From positions 1 to 64,000 of the forward strand of contig JBBSFE010000008.1 in NCBI GenBank assembly GCA_038239005.1: a DNA stretch of 64,000 nt. The letters run 5' to 3'. The stretch is from DASXHD01 sp038239005. GTDB taxonomy: Bacteria; Myxococcota_A; Polyangia; Polyangiales; Polyangiaceae. Each line of letters opens with the position of its first letter. Position 1 is the first letter of the stretch. The translations under genes and the position numbers were made by a program. The notes beneath the pieces were generated by a model. The model was not told where the DNA came from. It saw only the letters and a list, made by a program, of their open reading frames with translations, and did no database searches. This document shows, one piece after another, positions 32,581-41,392 of this stretch.

Positions 32581-34152
32581 TCACAAAGGCGCGAGCGTCT
32601 CTGTGTGCTCACCCCACACACGTCGAAGTGTCGTTGCGATTTCGCCCACGGTTGCCCGGGCTTTCACGGCGTCGAGCACGAGCGGCATCAAGTTGTCTTT
32701 GCCGTGCGCGGCGCGCTCGATTCGCTCGATCGCCGCAGCCCACTTCGCTGCGTCGCGGCCGGCGCGCACGGCACGCACACGCGTGCGCTGCTCTTCTTCG
32801 ATGCGCGGATCGATGCGAAACACGGGGACGCTTGCTTCGTCTTTGGATGCGTAAGCGTTGAGGCCGACGATGATGCGTTTCTTCTGCTCGATTTCGAGCT
32901 GGTACGCATACGCGCTCTGTTGAATTTCGCGCTGCGGATAAGCCTGTTCGATCGCAGCGACCATGCCGCCCATCGCGTCGATGCGTTCGATGTATGTGCG
33001 CGCGCCCGCTTCGATGCGTGCCGTGAGCGCTTCGATCGCGTAGCTGCCGCCGAGTGGGTCGACGATCTCGGCGACGCCCGACTCACTCGCGATCACTTGC
33101 TGCGTGCGAAGCGCGAGCGTTGCGGCATCCGCGGTAGGCAAACCGAGGGCTTCGTCGAACCCGTTCGTGTGAAGCGATTGGCATCCACCGAGCACGGCCG
33201 CGAGCGCTTGCACCGTGACGCGCACGACGTTGTTGAGAGGCTGCTGCGCTTGGAGCGTCATGCCGGCGGTTTGGCAATGGAAGCGGAGAGCGCGCGCACG
33301 GTCGGTTTTGGCGCCGAATCGCTCCTTCATGATGTGCGACCACATGCGGCGCGCGGCGCGGAATTTCGCGACCTCCTCGAGGAGATCGTTGTGCACGTTG
33401 AAGAAGAACGAGAGCTGGCCGCCGAAGCCGTCGACGTCGAGCCCTGCGTCGACCGCGGCTTTCACGTATGCGATGCCGTCGGCGAGCGTGAACGCGACTT
33501 CTTGGATGGCGTCGGCTCCGGCTTCGCGGATGTGATAGCCGCTGATCGAAATCGTGTTCCACTTCGGAACCTCACGCCCGCAAAACGCGAAGATGTCCGT
33601 GATGAGGCGAAGCGAAGGCGCCGGCGGATAAATGTACGTTCCGCGCGCCATGTACTCCTTGAGGATGTCGTTCTGAATCGTCCCGGAGATGGCGTCGCGC
33701 GAGACGCCGCTCTCTTCGGCGACGGCAATGTAGAGCGCGAGGAGGATCGCGGCAGTCGAGTTGATGGTCATCGACGTCGAAACCTTGTCGAGCGGGATGC
33801 CGGCGAGGAGCGTTCGCATGTCCTCGATGGTGTCGATCGCCACGCCCACGCGACCGACCTCGCCGGTTGCTTCCGCGTCGTCGGAGTCGCGACCCATTTG
33901 TGTTGGCAAATCGAACGCGACGCTGAGACCCGTTTGGCCTTGTGCGAGCAGGTATTTGTAGCGCTCGTTCGATTCGCGCGCGGTGCCGAAGCCAGCGTAT
34001 TGGCGCATGGTCCAGACGCGACCGCGATACATGTCTGCGCGGATCCCGCGTGAAAATGGGGGTTTGCCGGGTTTGCCGAGATCGCGATCGAAGTCGAAGC
34101 CGATGACGTCGAGATCGCTAGGGTCGTAGATCGGTTTCTTCGCGTCGGTCAT
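32581..34152 (-). CDS. Acyl-CoA mutase large subunit, methylmalonyl-CoA mutase type
   Basis: A 523-residue B12-dependent mutase catalytic subunit. Signatures: WTMRQYAGFGTARESNERYKY, GLSVAFDLPTQMGRDSDD, and the catalytic-pocket RFHCQTAGMTLQAQQPLNN. The C-terminal cobalamin-binding domain (DxHxxG) of one-piece MCM is missing, so a separate small subunit must exist elsewhere. The Tyr in MRQYAGF and the Arg in EYMARGTYIYPP are those associated with methylmalonyl rather than isobutyryl substrate, so I favour methylmalonyl-CoA. The ATG overlaps the stop of the GspE-N-like gene by 4 bases, which couples it to an unrelated protein. Confidence 0.87.
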   Translation of the reverse strand: MTDAKKPIYDPSDLDVIGFDFDRDLGKPGKPPFSRGIRADMYRGRVWTMRQYAGFGTARESNERYKYLLAQGQTGLSVAFDLPTQMGRDSDDAEATGEVGRVGVAIDTIEDMRTLLAGIPLDKVSTSMTINSTAAILLALYIAVAEESGVSRDAISGTIQNDILKEYMARGTYIYPPAPSLRLITDIFAFCGREVPKWNTISISGYHIREAGADAIQEVAFTLADGIAYVKAAVDAGLDVDGFGGQLSFFFNVHNDLLEEVAKFRAARRMWSHIMKERFGAKTDRARALRFHCQTAGMTLQAQQPLNNVVRVTVQALAAVLGGCQSLHTNGFDEALGLPTADAATLALRTQQVIASESGVAEIVDPLGGSYAIEALTARIEAGARTYIERIDAMGGMVAAIEQAYPQREIQQSAYAYQLEIEQKKRIIVGLNAYASKDEASVPVFRIDPRIEEEQRTRVRAVRAGRDAAKWAAAIERIERAAHGKDNLMPLVLDAVKARATVGEIATTLRRVWGEHTETLAPL

Positions 34153-35525
34153 TTGGGAGCCTCGCGGAGAGCGGGAGGCTTGCGGATGATGCGTGCGAGC
34201 GCGAGGCCCGCGGTCTTGCCGAGCTGCTCCATGCGCTTCGTCGCGAGCGCGGTGTCGGCGAGATCGTCGGCGAGGAGCACGAGAGCCGGATGCATGTCGA
34301 CGCGCACACCCGTGACGGCGACGTCGCGCGACGCTTCCTTCATGAACTCGAGCAGACCCAAGTGCCCATCGGTGCGAAACAGCGGACCGAGATACGGCGT
34401 GCCGGCCGCGGCCGTTGCGAGCACGCTGGGAACGTTGGACGGAACTTGCACGTTGCGCCACTCGCGCGCGTCGCCGAATTCGGCGTTGCACGACCAACCC
34501 ACGAACGAGTCGCGCTTGACGGCCATCACCGCAACACGACGCGCAGCCGAGCGGAGCCCCGAGATCAAGAGTGCGATGATGGCGTCGCGATCGTTGGCTT
34601 CGTCCATCGCGGCGAGCACGGGCGTTGCGTCGGGAAGGGGCAACGCGGGCATCCCGATCGAGGGCGACATCCGACGAGGCGGCGCGGGTGAAGTGACCGC
34701 GACGTGACGTGAATCTTGTCTCGGCGCAGGCACCGTGACAGCCCCCGTGCGCACGGAAGCCGGCGGCGCCGATTCGATGCGCGTCTCGGCGACCATGATG
34801 GCGATGGGTCGCCGCATCGAGGCGGGCGCGCGCAACGCAAACACGGGATCGCGATCCGTATCGGGCGCGGGCGTGCGAATCGAGCCTCGCGGAGAGCTTG
34901 ATGCGGGCGTTCGAAGCTCGATGACGGCGCTGTCGTCCTTCGGCGAATGATCCATCGGCGGCGCGGAGCGACGCATCAGTGGGATGGGCATGTCGGCTGG
35001 CGCTGCGTGCGCCACGGGTTGCGGCACGACGCTCACGACGGGCGTTCCCCAAATGGGTGTACGCGTGCGCTCGCCCTGATTCGGCGATGGCACCAGGGTC
35101 GAGTCGGCTTTGTGGATCAGCTCGATGGCCGCGCGAATGGCGGACACGGTCGCGCGGTGAATGCGCAGGTCTGCGCGCAGGAAGAACGCAGCCTCACGTG
35201 CGGCGTGCTCGTCGCGGGCGTCGACGAGGGCGATGTCGATAGCGCCAGTCTCTGGGTCGATGCCGATCGGAACCACGAGCAGCCGAGAGCAAAACCCGCG
35301 CGGAAGGCGCTGCACGAGCGCAAGCGACGGCGTGATGGTGGTGAGCGGTTCGGGTGAGCCGCGCCCGATCGCTTCTTCGATCTTGGGCTCGTCGATGGCG
35401 CCCGTCACGAGGAGCGCCTGGACGAGCGGCATCTGCTGCGTCACTTCCAAGAAGAGACCCCGCGCGATGGCGCGTGGCGTCACCGCTTCCGACAAGAGCA
35501 GGCTCTCCGCGAGCTCGAGTGTCAC
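34149..35525 (-). CDS. GspE/PilB N-terminal-domain-like protein
   Basis: A 458-residue protein. Residues 1-150 resemble the MshEN/GspE N-terminal domain found in type II secretion and pilus ATPases and in myxobacterial regulators: paired helices, then PLVQALLVTGAIDEPKIEEAIGRG and RLLVVPIGIDPETGAIDIALVDARD. Residues 150-320 are a Pro/Ala-rich disordered linker. The last 140 residues look like a GAF-type sensor (FVGWSCNAEFGDAREW, LGPLFRTDGHLGLLEFM). No ATPase motif is present, so this is not a secretion motor. It may be a regulatory adaptor that binds c-di-GMP, since MshEN domains can. Two copies of a 16-20-bp repeat lie in it. Confidence 0.6.
   Translation of the reverse strand: MTLELAESLLLSEAVTPRAIARGLFLEVTQQMPLVQALLVTGAIDEPKIEEAIGRGSPEPLTTITPSLALVQRLPRGFCSRLLVVPIGIDPETGAIDIALVDARDEHAAREAAFFLRADLRIHRATVSAIRAAIELIHKADSTLVPSPNQGERTRTPIWGTPVVSVVPQPVAHAAPADMPIPLMRRSAPPMDHSPKDDSAVIELRTPASSSPRGSIRTPAPDTDRDPVFALRAPASMRRPIAIMVAETRIESAPPASVRTGAVTVPAPRQDSRHVAVTSPAPPRRMSPSIGMPALPLPDATPVLAAMDEANDRDAIIALLISGLRSAARRVAVMAVKRDSFVGWSCNAEFGDAREWRNVQVPSNVPSVLATAAAGTPYLGPLFRTDGHLGLLEFMKEASRDVAVTGVRVDMHPALVLLADDLADTALATKRMEQLGKTAGLALARIIRKPPALREAPK
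34157..34182 (+). repeat. Dispersed 20-bp repeat, copy A
   Basis: Bases 34161-34180 are identical to the reverse complement of 38579-38598, and 19 of 20 match 38756-38775. A shorter 16-base copy of its left part lies at 34882-34897. This copy is inside the last codons of the GspE-N-like gene. Confidence 0.5.
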
Positions 35526-35534
35526 GCGAAGACT

Positions 35535-35828
35535 CTACTGCTTGCCGAATTGAAAGACGACCTCGCTCTTTCGCACCATTCCGAGCTGATCGCGCGCGAT
35601 GTGCTCCACGGCTGCGGGATCGTCGCGGAGGCGTTTGACGTCGGTCTTCAAATCGCCAACATCACGCTTGAGCGAGCGGTTTTCGGCCTGAACGCCCGCG
35701 AGCTCCTTCTCGACGGCACGCATGCGCGGCAAGCCTTCGGGGCGCAGAATCATGGCCGGCACCGACACCACCGCGAGCGCGAGCAAGGCTACGGGCAATG
35801 CGCGCGGCGCGAGGGCTCGAAAATCCAC
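35535..35828 (-). CDS. ftsB: FtsB/DivIC-like septum formation initiator
   Basis: A 97-residue bitopic protein. A membrane helix (LPVALLALAVVSVPAMIL, about 10-27) is followed by a coiled coil (AVEKELAGVQAENRSLKRDVGDLKTDVKRL) and a conserved end (DPAAVEHIARDQLGMVRKSEVVF) typical of the FtsB/DivIC family, which joins FtsL and FtsQ in the divisome. The start is GTG at 35826-35828. Confidence 0.8.
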   Translation of the reverse strand: MDFRALAPRALPVALLALAVVSVPAMILRPEGLPRMRAVEKELAGVQAENRSLKRDVGDLKTDVKRLRDDPAAVEHIARDQLGMVRKSEVVFQFGKQ

Positions 35829-35867
35829 GCTACGAGCTTAGGCGGCGCGCCTCCGATTGGCCGAATT

Positions 35868-37361
35868 TCACGTGGAGAGCGCACGCAGCTCGATCCGCAC
35901 CGTGGTGCCTTTGCCTTCTTGCGTGTCGACGAGAAGCTTGCCGCGATGTGCCTCGATCACGCGGCGAACGAACGCGAGCCCGAGGCCCGAGCCTTGCGAT
36001 TTCGTCGTGAAGAAACCCTCGAGTGCGCGCTCGCGCGTGCGCGGATCCATGCCGGGACCTTCGTCGCGCACGGCGATGTAGACCCAGCCACGCTCGCCTT
36101 CTCCCGTTTGCACGTGGACGGTCTTGTCGATTGCGGCCTCGTGCGCGTTGCGGAGCACGTTCTCGAGAGCGATGACGAGCAGATCGCGATCCGTTTCACA
36201 GCTCATGAGCGGCTCCGCGAGCTTCACGTCGACGGCGACGGTGCTGCCGAGAAATTTCACGGCCTCGCGTGCGGCGTCGTTGAGGTCCGTCTTCCCGAGC
36301 AAGGGCTCGGCGCGACCGATGCGGTGATACTGGTCGACGACGCGCGTGAGGCGATCGCATTGCGCGACGAGGAGATCGAGGAATTCGTGTTGCTCGTCGA
36401 TCGATCGCCCGGCGGCGCGCTCGCCGCTGAGAAATTGTGCAGCCCCGCGAATCGACGCGAGTGGGTTCTTGATGTCGTGCGCCATCTGCGCAGCCATACG
36501 ACCGAGCGTTGCGTGCGCGAGCGTGCGTTCGCGCGCCGCCGCGTATTCAGTGACGACGAAGCGACCGGCGATGAGCGCGCCAAGCACCACGAGCACCGTG
36601 AAGACGACCGCGAGCGCCGTTCGCTCGCCGACGGCGCGAAACACGGTGATCTCGGCGAACACCACGAACAGCGCGATGGCGACTGCGTTGATGGCCGTAA
36701 GAAATGACAACCGCTCGAACAACCGCACGCGTAGCGCGACGACCGTGAGCACGAGCGCGCTCACGACAAGCCCGAGGTTGCCGAGGTGCGGCGACCACGT
36801 CGCGCCCGTGATGTCGACGAGATCCGTGGCGTTTGCGCCGGCCGCGATGACGACTGTGGCCATGACGAGTCGCGTCCGTGAACGCTCTTCGGCGGACGCA
36901 CCACGCACGTGTCTGATCATCAGCACGAGGCCGTGCGTGACGAGCACGACCATGCCGGCGAGCATGAGCACGGCCCACAGACCGCCACCGGGAAATGCGT
37001 CGGCGCGTGGGTACACGATGGGCGAAAGGCACGCGAGCGCGTTGCCTACGAAATATATGTAAGATACAACTATTGGCGTCGCGAGCGCGCGGCGGCGACC
37101 CACGAACGCGCATACCACGTGGTAAAAGAGCGCAGGCGCGAGCGAAGCGGCAGCTGCGTTGGTCCAGTCCCAGACGCGGTGCGACGACAGAACGGAGATG
37201 CTCTCCGACGTGCAATAACCGAAGAGGTCGAAGCACAGTAGGGCAAGGTGTCGCGCCAGCGGATCGCGCCGCCCACGAGACGCAGCGAGAACCGTGAGCG
37301 CGAGGAACGCGGCGCTCGCGATCATCGAGAATACGAAATCGGAGACCTCCCTCGCGCTCAT
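35868..37361 (-). CDS. Membrane sensor histidine kinase
   Basis: A 497-residue kinase. Residues 1-270 hold about eight membrane helices in a 7TM-like sensor, then HisKA with the phosphorylated His in GRMAAQMAHDIKNPLASIRGA (about 291-311). HATPase_c boxes follow: N (ALENVLRNAHEAAI), G1 (VRDEGPGMDP) and G2 (GSGLGLAFVRRVIEAHRG). It diverges from an NtrC-type regulator only 35 bp away, the natural partner. The start at 37359-37361 is preferred over one 26 codons earlier because the latter lies in non-coding-like sequence. Confidence 0.87.
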   Translation of the reverse strand: MSAREVSDFVFSMIASAAFLALTVLAASRGRRDPLARHLALLCFDLFGYCTSESISVLSSHRVWDWTNAAAASLAPALFYHVVCAFVGRRRALATPIVVSYIYFVGNALACLSPIVYPRADAFPGGGLWAVLMLAGMVVLVTHGLVLMIRHVRGASAEERSRTRLVMATVVIAAGANATDLVDITGATWSPHLGNLGLVVSALVLTVVALRVRLFERLSFLTAINAVAIALFVVFAEITVFRAVGERTALAVVFTVLVVLGALIAGRFVVTEYAAARERTLAHATLGRMAAQMAHDIKNPLASIRGAAQFLSGERAAGRSIDEQHEFLDLLVAQCDRLTRVVDQYHRIGRAEPLLGKTDLNDAAREAVKFLGSTVAVDVKLAEPLMSCETDRDLLVIALENVLRNAHEAAIDKTVHVQTGEGERGWVYIAVRDEGPGMDPRTRERALEGFFTTKSQGSGLGLAFVRRVIEAHRGKLLVDTQEGKGTTVRIELRALST

Positions 37362-37396
37362 GGGACCACCATAGTGATACTCTCGTTGGAACGGGC

Positions 37397-38746
37397 ATGG
37401 CTGGAGAGAACATTCTCGTTGTCGACGACGACGACGCACTGCGCATGGTGCTTGTCGCGTTGCTCAAACAAGCAGGCTACGCGGCGCGCGCGGTTCCATC
37501 CGCCGAGCGCGCGCTCGATGAGGTCGGCAAGACGCCGATCGATCTCGTCGTCACCGACGTGCGCATGCCGGGAATGGACGGCATCGCGCTCCTTGCTGCG
37601 CTGCAGAAGAGCGTACCCGAGCTGCCGGTGATCGTGATTAGCGCGCACGGCACCGTGCCGATGGCCGTCGACGCCATGAAGCAGGGCGCCAAAGAGTTCT
37701 TGCTCAAGCCGTTCGATCGCGACGAAGTCGTCGCGACGATTCAACGCACGCTCGACGCATGCTCGTCGCGCGCGTCGGCGCCGCCCGCGCTTCCCACGGC
37801 AACGCGGCTCATCGGTGCTTCTCCGAAGATGCGCGAGCTTCGCGAGCTCCTCGCCCGCGCCGCTCGCTCGAGCGCCACGGTGTTATTGCGCGGCGAGAGT
37901 GGCACCGGAAAAGAAGTCGCGGCGCGCGAGATCCACGAGCAAAGCGCGCGCAAGGATGGGCCGTTCGTCGCCGTGCACTGTGCCGCGCTCCCAGAGACGC
38001 TGCTCGAGAGCGAGCTGTTCGGATACGAAAGGGGCGCGTTCACCGGCGCCGTGAAGCGAAAGCCCGGCCGTGTCGAGCTCGCCGAAGGCGGCACGCTCTT
38101 TCTCGACGAAATTGGCGACGTCACGTTGCCGATGCAGGTGAAGCTCTTGCGTCTCCTGCAGGAACGCGAGTTCACGACGCTCGGCGGCACGGGCGTGCAA
38201 AAGGCAGACGTACGCTTCGTCGCCGCGACGCATCGCGATCTCGAAGCGATGGTGAAGGCGGGAGAGTTTCGCGAAGATTTGTTTTATCGCCTGAGCGTCG
38301 TACCGGTGTGGCTGCCGACCTTGCGCGAGCGCTCGACCGACGTCGCCGAGCTCGCAACGCGATTCTGCGCCGACGCCGCCACGCGCAACGGCGTGCGGGC
38401 ACCGAAAATCGCCGAAGACGCGCTCGCGGGCCTCGCGACGCGCAATTGGGGAGGCAACGTGCGCGAGCTACAGAGCTGCGTGGAGCGGCTCGTAGTCTTC
38501 GCCGACGGCGCCGACATTCACGCAGCCGACATCGCGCGCGATCTCGAACGTGCGCGTCCGCTCGGAGGAGACTCCGCGAGCCTCCCGCTCTCCGCGAGCC
38601 TCGGCGAGCAACGCGAGGACGCCGAACGTCGCGCAGTTCAAGAAGCACTCACGCGCGCGGGCGGCAATCGCACGCTCGCCGCGCGCCTCCTCGGCGTCAG
38701 CCGTCGCACGCTCTACAACAAGCTCGCCGAGCTCGGGATCAGCTAA
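37397..38746 (+). CDS. NtrC-family sigma-54 response regulator
   Basis: A 449-residue activator. The receiver has the acidic pocket VVDDDD, the phospho-acceptor Asp in VVTDVRMPGMDG (about 53) and the Lys in FLLKPFD. The AAA+ domain has Walker A (GESGTGKEVAAREIH), the sigma-54-contacting GAFTGA loop (YERGAFTGAVKRKP) and Walker B (GGTLFLDEIGDV). A Fis-type HTH closes it (NRTLAARLLGVSRRTLYNKL). It activates sigma-54 promoters when phosphorylated. It is divergent from a membrane kinase, with the two starts 35 bp apart. Confidence 0.92.
   Translation: MAGENILVVDDDDALRMVLVALLKQAGYAARAVPSAERALDEVGKTPIDLVVTDVRMPGMDGIALLAALQKSVPELPVIVISAHGTVPMAVDAMKQGAKEFLLKPFDRDEVVATIQRTLDACSSRASAPPALPTATRLIGASPKMRELRELLARAARSSATVLLRGESGTGKEVAAREIHEQSARKDGPFVAVHCAALPETLLESELFGYERGAFTGAVKRKPGRVELAEGGTLFLDEIGDVTLPMQVKLLRLLQEREFTTLGGTGVQKADVRFVAATHRDLEAMVKAGEFREDLFYRLSVVPVWLPTLRERSTDVAELATRFCADAATRNGVRAPKIAEDALAGLATRNWGGNVRELQSCVERLVVFADGADIHAADIARDLERARPLGGDSASLPLSASLGEQREDAERRAVQEALTRAGGNRTLAARLLGVSRRTLYNKLAELGIS
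38572..38604 (-). repeat. Dispersed 20-bp repeat, copy B
   Basis: Inside the NtrC-type gene, in the linker between AAA+ and HTH domains (encoding SASLPLSASLG). The reverse complement of 38579-38598 matches copy A exactly over 20 bases. A 12-base unit occurs twice within this copy. Confidence 0.5.
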
Positions 38747-38750
38747 GCTT

Positions 38751-38777
38751 CGAGGCTCGCGGAGAGCGTGAGGCTCG
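38751..38777 (+). repeat. Dispersed 20-bp repeat, copy C
   Basis: In the 34-bp gap after the NtrC-type gene, 150 bases from copy B and in the opposite orientation. Its core differs from copies A and B at one position (T for G). The GAGGCTCG unit occurs at both ends. Copies B and C could pair to form a hairpin at the end of the NtrC transcript and so act as a terminator. Confidence 0.5.
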
Positions 38778-38780
38778 TCA

Positions 38781-39977
38781 TCACGGCCGCCAGAGCATTC
38801 CGAACGAGATCGCGGGGCCGAGGTAGTCGACGTTCGTGCCGACGCAGTGCGTGTCGGTCGTTTGGGTCCCGCCGAAGCCGACGAAGGCACCGCAGGGCTC
38901 CGAAGGTTGGTCTGCGTTCGCGGATGATGTCTCGACGTACGCGAGCCCGACGCCTCCGCGGATGTCGAGCGTGCCGTGTTTGCCTGTGCCCATGATGCGG
39001 TGACGAACATCGGCCATCGCGCGGCCGTAGCGAAGGTTGCCCACTTCCGCGTCGACGCCGAGCCACCACGTCGGCGCAATGCGGAACTCGATGGCGCCGC
39101 CGTATTCACCGACGAACGTTGCGCCGATCCCGAACGACATGTGCCAATCGAACGTGATGCGATCGCGCTCGCCAACGCGACCGCGCAGCGCGAGCACAGG
39201 CTCCACGAGATAACCGTGCTCGAAGAGGCCCACGCCGACCCCACCCGAAACCGCGACGTAGCGTATGTCGCCGCCGACGAGCACTTCGCCGACCGCGACT
39301 TGTGCATCGCCGCCGCGCGGGCCGGTCACATGATTGCCGCTGTCGAAGTCTCCGGTTGCAGCGCCGAACGTTCCATACGCAGCGACGACGAGCGCGCCAG
39401 CGGAGCGGTAGGCGAGCGACGCATCGAAAAAGAGAAACCCACCGACTGGGCCGTCGAACCCTGCGCCCGTCGTTACGTTTGCGGTCGCCTCGACCCCGCG
39501 TGGCTCGCGTTCGGTTGGCGCGGGCGTCCATTGTCGCTCGGGTCCCCATGCGGTGCGACCCTCGGGCGCGCGCAGCGAGATCGGCTTGTGTGTTGGAGGC
39601 GGAGGCACGACGGGCGTCTCGAGGGCGAGCACTTCATAGTCGTCGAGCGCCATCACGCTCTTCGCGGTTCGCGCCGACACGACGCCATCGATCACCGTGA
39701 GCGAAACGAGCGGGGCGACGTATCGTTTTTTCGTGACGATGGGTGGATCGTGCGATGCGTCCACGGTCAAGACGGTGCGCCCGCAGAGCGCGTACGCTTT
39801 GTCGCCGAGTGACGTAAAGGACTGCGGCGTGCACCCCATCGCAATCGATTTCTCGCCGCTCGGCGCACGCACGATGATGTCGCCACCCGCAAGCTCGAAG
39901 GCGACATCGCTCGCAATCGCCGACGAGCCCCAAAGGAGGACGACGCAAAACGCAGCGTGTTTGCTAGAAGCGAACAT
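38781..39977 (-). CDS. Exported beta-rich protein, probable outer-membrane-associated
   Basis: A 398-residue protein with a signal peptide (FCVVLLWGSSAIASD, likely cleaved at ASA-type site near residue 23). Residues 25-150 are a beta-rich head, then a Pro/Glu linker. From about residue 160 the sequence alternates small and aromatic residues with many Gly and strand-length segments (VEATANVTTGAGF, AYRSAGALVVAAYGTFGAATGDF, GLAYVETSSAN), as in outer-membrane barrels. It ends in a Trp-Arg-Pro, not the usual terminal Phe. The start is only 2 bases from the divergent gatB start. Confidence 0.55.
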   Translation of the reverse strand: MFASSKHAAFCVVLLWGSSAIASDVAFELAGGDIIVRAPSGEKSIAMGCTPQSFTSLGDKAYALCGRTVLTVDASHDPPIVTKKRYVAPLVSLTVIDGVVSARTAKSVMALDDYEVLALETPVVPPPPTHKPISLRAPEGRTAWGPERQWTPAPTEREPRGVEATANVTTGAGFDGPVGGFLFFDASLAYRSAGALVVAAYGTFGAATGDFDSGNHVTGPRGGDAQVAVGEVLVGGDIRYVAVSGGVGVGLFEHGYLVEPVLALRGRVGERDRITFDWHMSFGIGATFVGEYGGAIEFRIAPTWWLGVDAEVGNLRYGRAMADVRHRIMGTGKHGTLDIRGGVGLAYVETSSANADQPSEPCGAFVGFGGTQTTDTHCVGTNVDYLGPAISFGMLWRP

Positions 39978-39979
39978 GC

Positions 39980-41392
39980 ATGTCCCGCTTCGAGCCCGTC
40001 ATCGGATTGGAGGTGCACGCGCAGCTCCTCACGGCGACGAAAGCGTTTTGCTCGTGTGTGACCAACTTCGGTGCGCCTCCCAACACTCACACTTGTCCGA
40101 CGTGCCTAGGTTTGCCAGGCGCGCTTCCCGTGCTCAACGAGCGCGCCGTGCGTTTTGCCGTGCGCACCGCGCTCGCGCTCGGTTGCACGATCGAGCCGGT
40201 GAGCCGGTTTTCGCGCAAGAATTATTTCTATCCAGATCTGCCCAAAGGCTACCAGATTAGTCAGTTCGACGAGCCCTTCAGTCGTCACGGCTCTCTCGAC
40301 CTCGGCGCCCGCACAGCGCGTATCACGCGCGTGCACATGGAAGAGGATGCCGGCAAGAACATCCACGAGGGAAGCGGGAGATCGATCGTCGACTTCAATC
40401 GCTCGGGTGTGCCGCTCGTCGAAGTCGTGGGCGAGCCCGATTTGCGCAGCGCCGCGGAAGCTGCGGAGTACTTGCGCGCGCTTCGTGAGATCTTGATGTT
40501 CATCGAAGTGAACGACGGGAACCTCGAAGAGGGCTCGTTCCGGTGCGACGCGAACGTGTCGATTCGCGCAATCGGTTCGACGGAGCTCGGCGCGCGCGTC
40601 GAGCTGAAGAACATCAACTCGTTCAAGTTCGTCGAGAAGGCGATCGACCACGAAATCGCGCGCCAAGAGGGCGTGCTCGAATCCGGAGGTAAGGTCGCTC
40701 TCGAGACGCGCGGGTGGGACGAAAAAAACGGCCGCACCTTCAGCATGCGCAGCAAAGAGACCGCGCAAGACTATCGATACTTTCCCGAGCCCGATCTCGC
40801 GCCGCTCGTTCTCGATGAAGCGTTCGTCGCATCGGTGCGCGCAGAGATGCCGGAGCTCCCCGCAGCGAAGCGCGCGCGATATGTTGCAGAATACAAGCTT
40901 CCCCCAGCGGCGGCGGGCGTGCTCACGCAGCACCCGCGCATCGCGGCGCTCTTCGAGGAGGCAGCAAAAGTGGCCGACCCCGTGCGGGTCGCCAACTTCG
41001 TCCAGAGCGAAGTGCTGCGTGATGTCGTGACAAAAGGGCTCGCTGCCGAGATCCCGGTGAGCGCATCGCAGATTGCGGAGATTGCGGCGCTCGTGGAGTC
41101 GGGGGCGATCAGCGGGAAGCAATCGAAAGAAATTTACGGCAAGGTGCGCGGCACGGCGAAGAGCCCACGCGACGTCGTGCGCGAGCTCGGCATGGAGCAG
41201 GTGAGTGATGCGTCGGCGCTCGAGCCGATTATCCTTCGCATCGTCGCCGCGAATCCGAAGCAGGCCGCAGACCTTCGCGGCGGCAAGGTCGGCCTCATGG
41301 GATACTTCGTCGGGCTCGTCATGCGTGAAACGAAAGGCAGCGCGAACCCACAGCTCGTGAACGAGCTCTTGAAGAAAGCTCTCGGCACATGA
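39980..41392 (+). CDS. gatB: Asp-tRNA(Asn)/Glu-tRNA(Gln) amidotransferase subunit B
   Basis: A 470-residue GatB, which activates the misacylated tRNA in the GatCAB complex that makes Gln-tRNA or Asn-tRNA. Conserved parts are EPVIGLEVHAQL, TCPTCLGLPGALPVLN, RKNYFYPDLPKGYQISQFD, VHMEEDAGKN, DFNRSGVPLVEVV and the C-terminal helical YqeY-like tail. The zinc-binding Cys set is present (FCSC, TCPTC). gatA and gatC are not in the window. Its stop overlaps the next start by 4 bases. Confidence 0.95.
   Translation: MSRFEPVIGLEVHAQLLTATKAFCSCVTNFGAPPNTHTCPTCLGLPGALPVLNERAVRFAVRTALALGCTIEPVSRFSRKNYFYPDLPKGYQISQFDEPFSRHGSLDLGARTARITRVHMEEDAGKNIHEGSGRSIVDFNRSGVPLVEVVGEPDLRSAAEAAEYLRALREILMFIEVNDGNLEEGSFRCDANVSIRAIGSTELGARVELKNINSFKFVEKAIDHEIARQEGVLESGGKVALETRGWDEKNGRTFSMRSKETAQDYRYFPEPDLAPLVLDEAFVASVRAEMPELPAAKRARYVAEYKLPPAAAGVLTQHPRIAALFEEAAKVADPVRVANFVQSEVLRDVVTKGLAAEIPVSASQIAEIAALVESGAISGKQSKEIYGKVRGTAKSPRDVVRELGMEQVSDASALEPIILRIVAANPKQAADLRGGKVGLMGYFVGLVMRETKGSANPQLVNELLKKALGT

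Noticed and set aside
31267..34053. 928-residue plus-strand ORF
   Set aside because: Longest ORF of the region, but antisense to the lipoprotein and mutase genes, both of which have clear family motifs.
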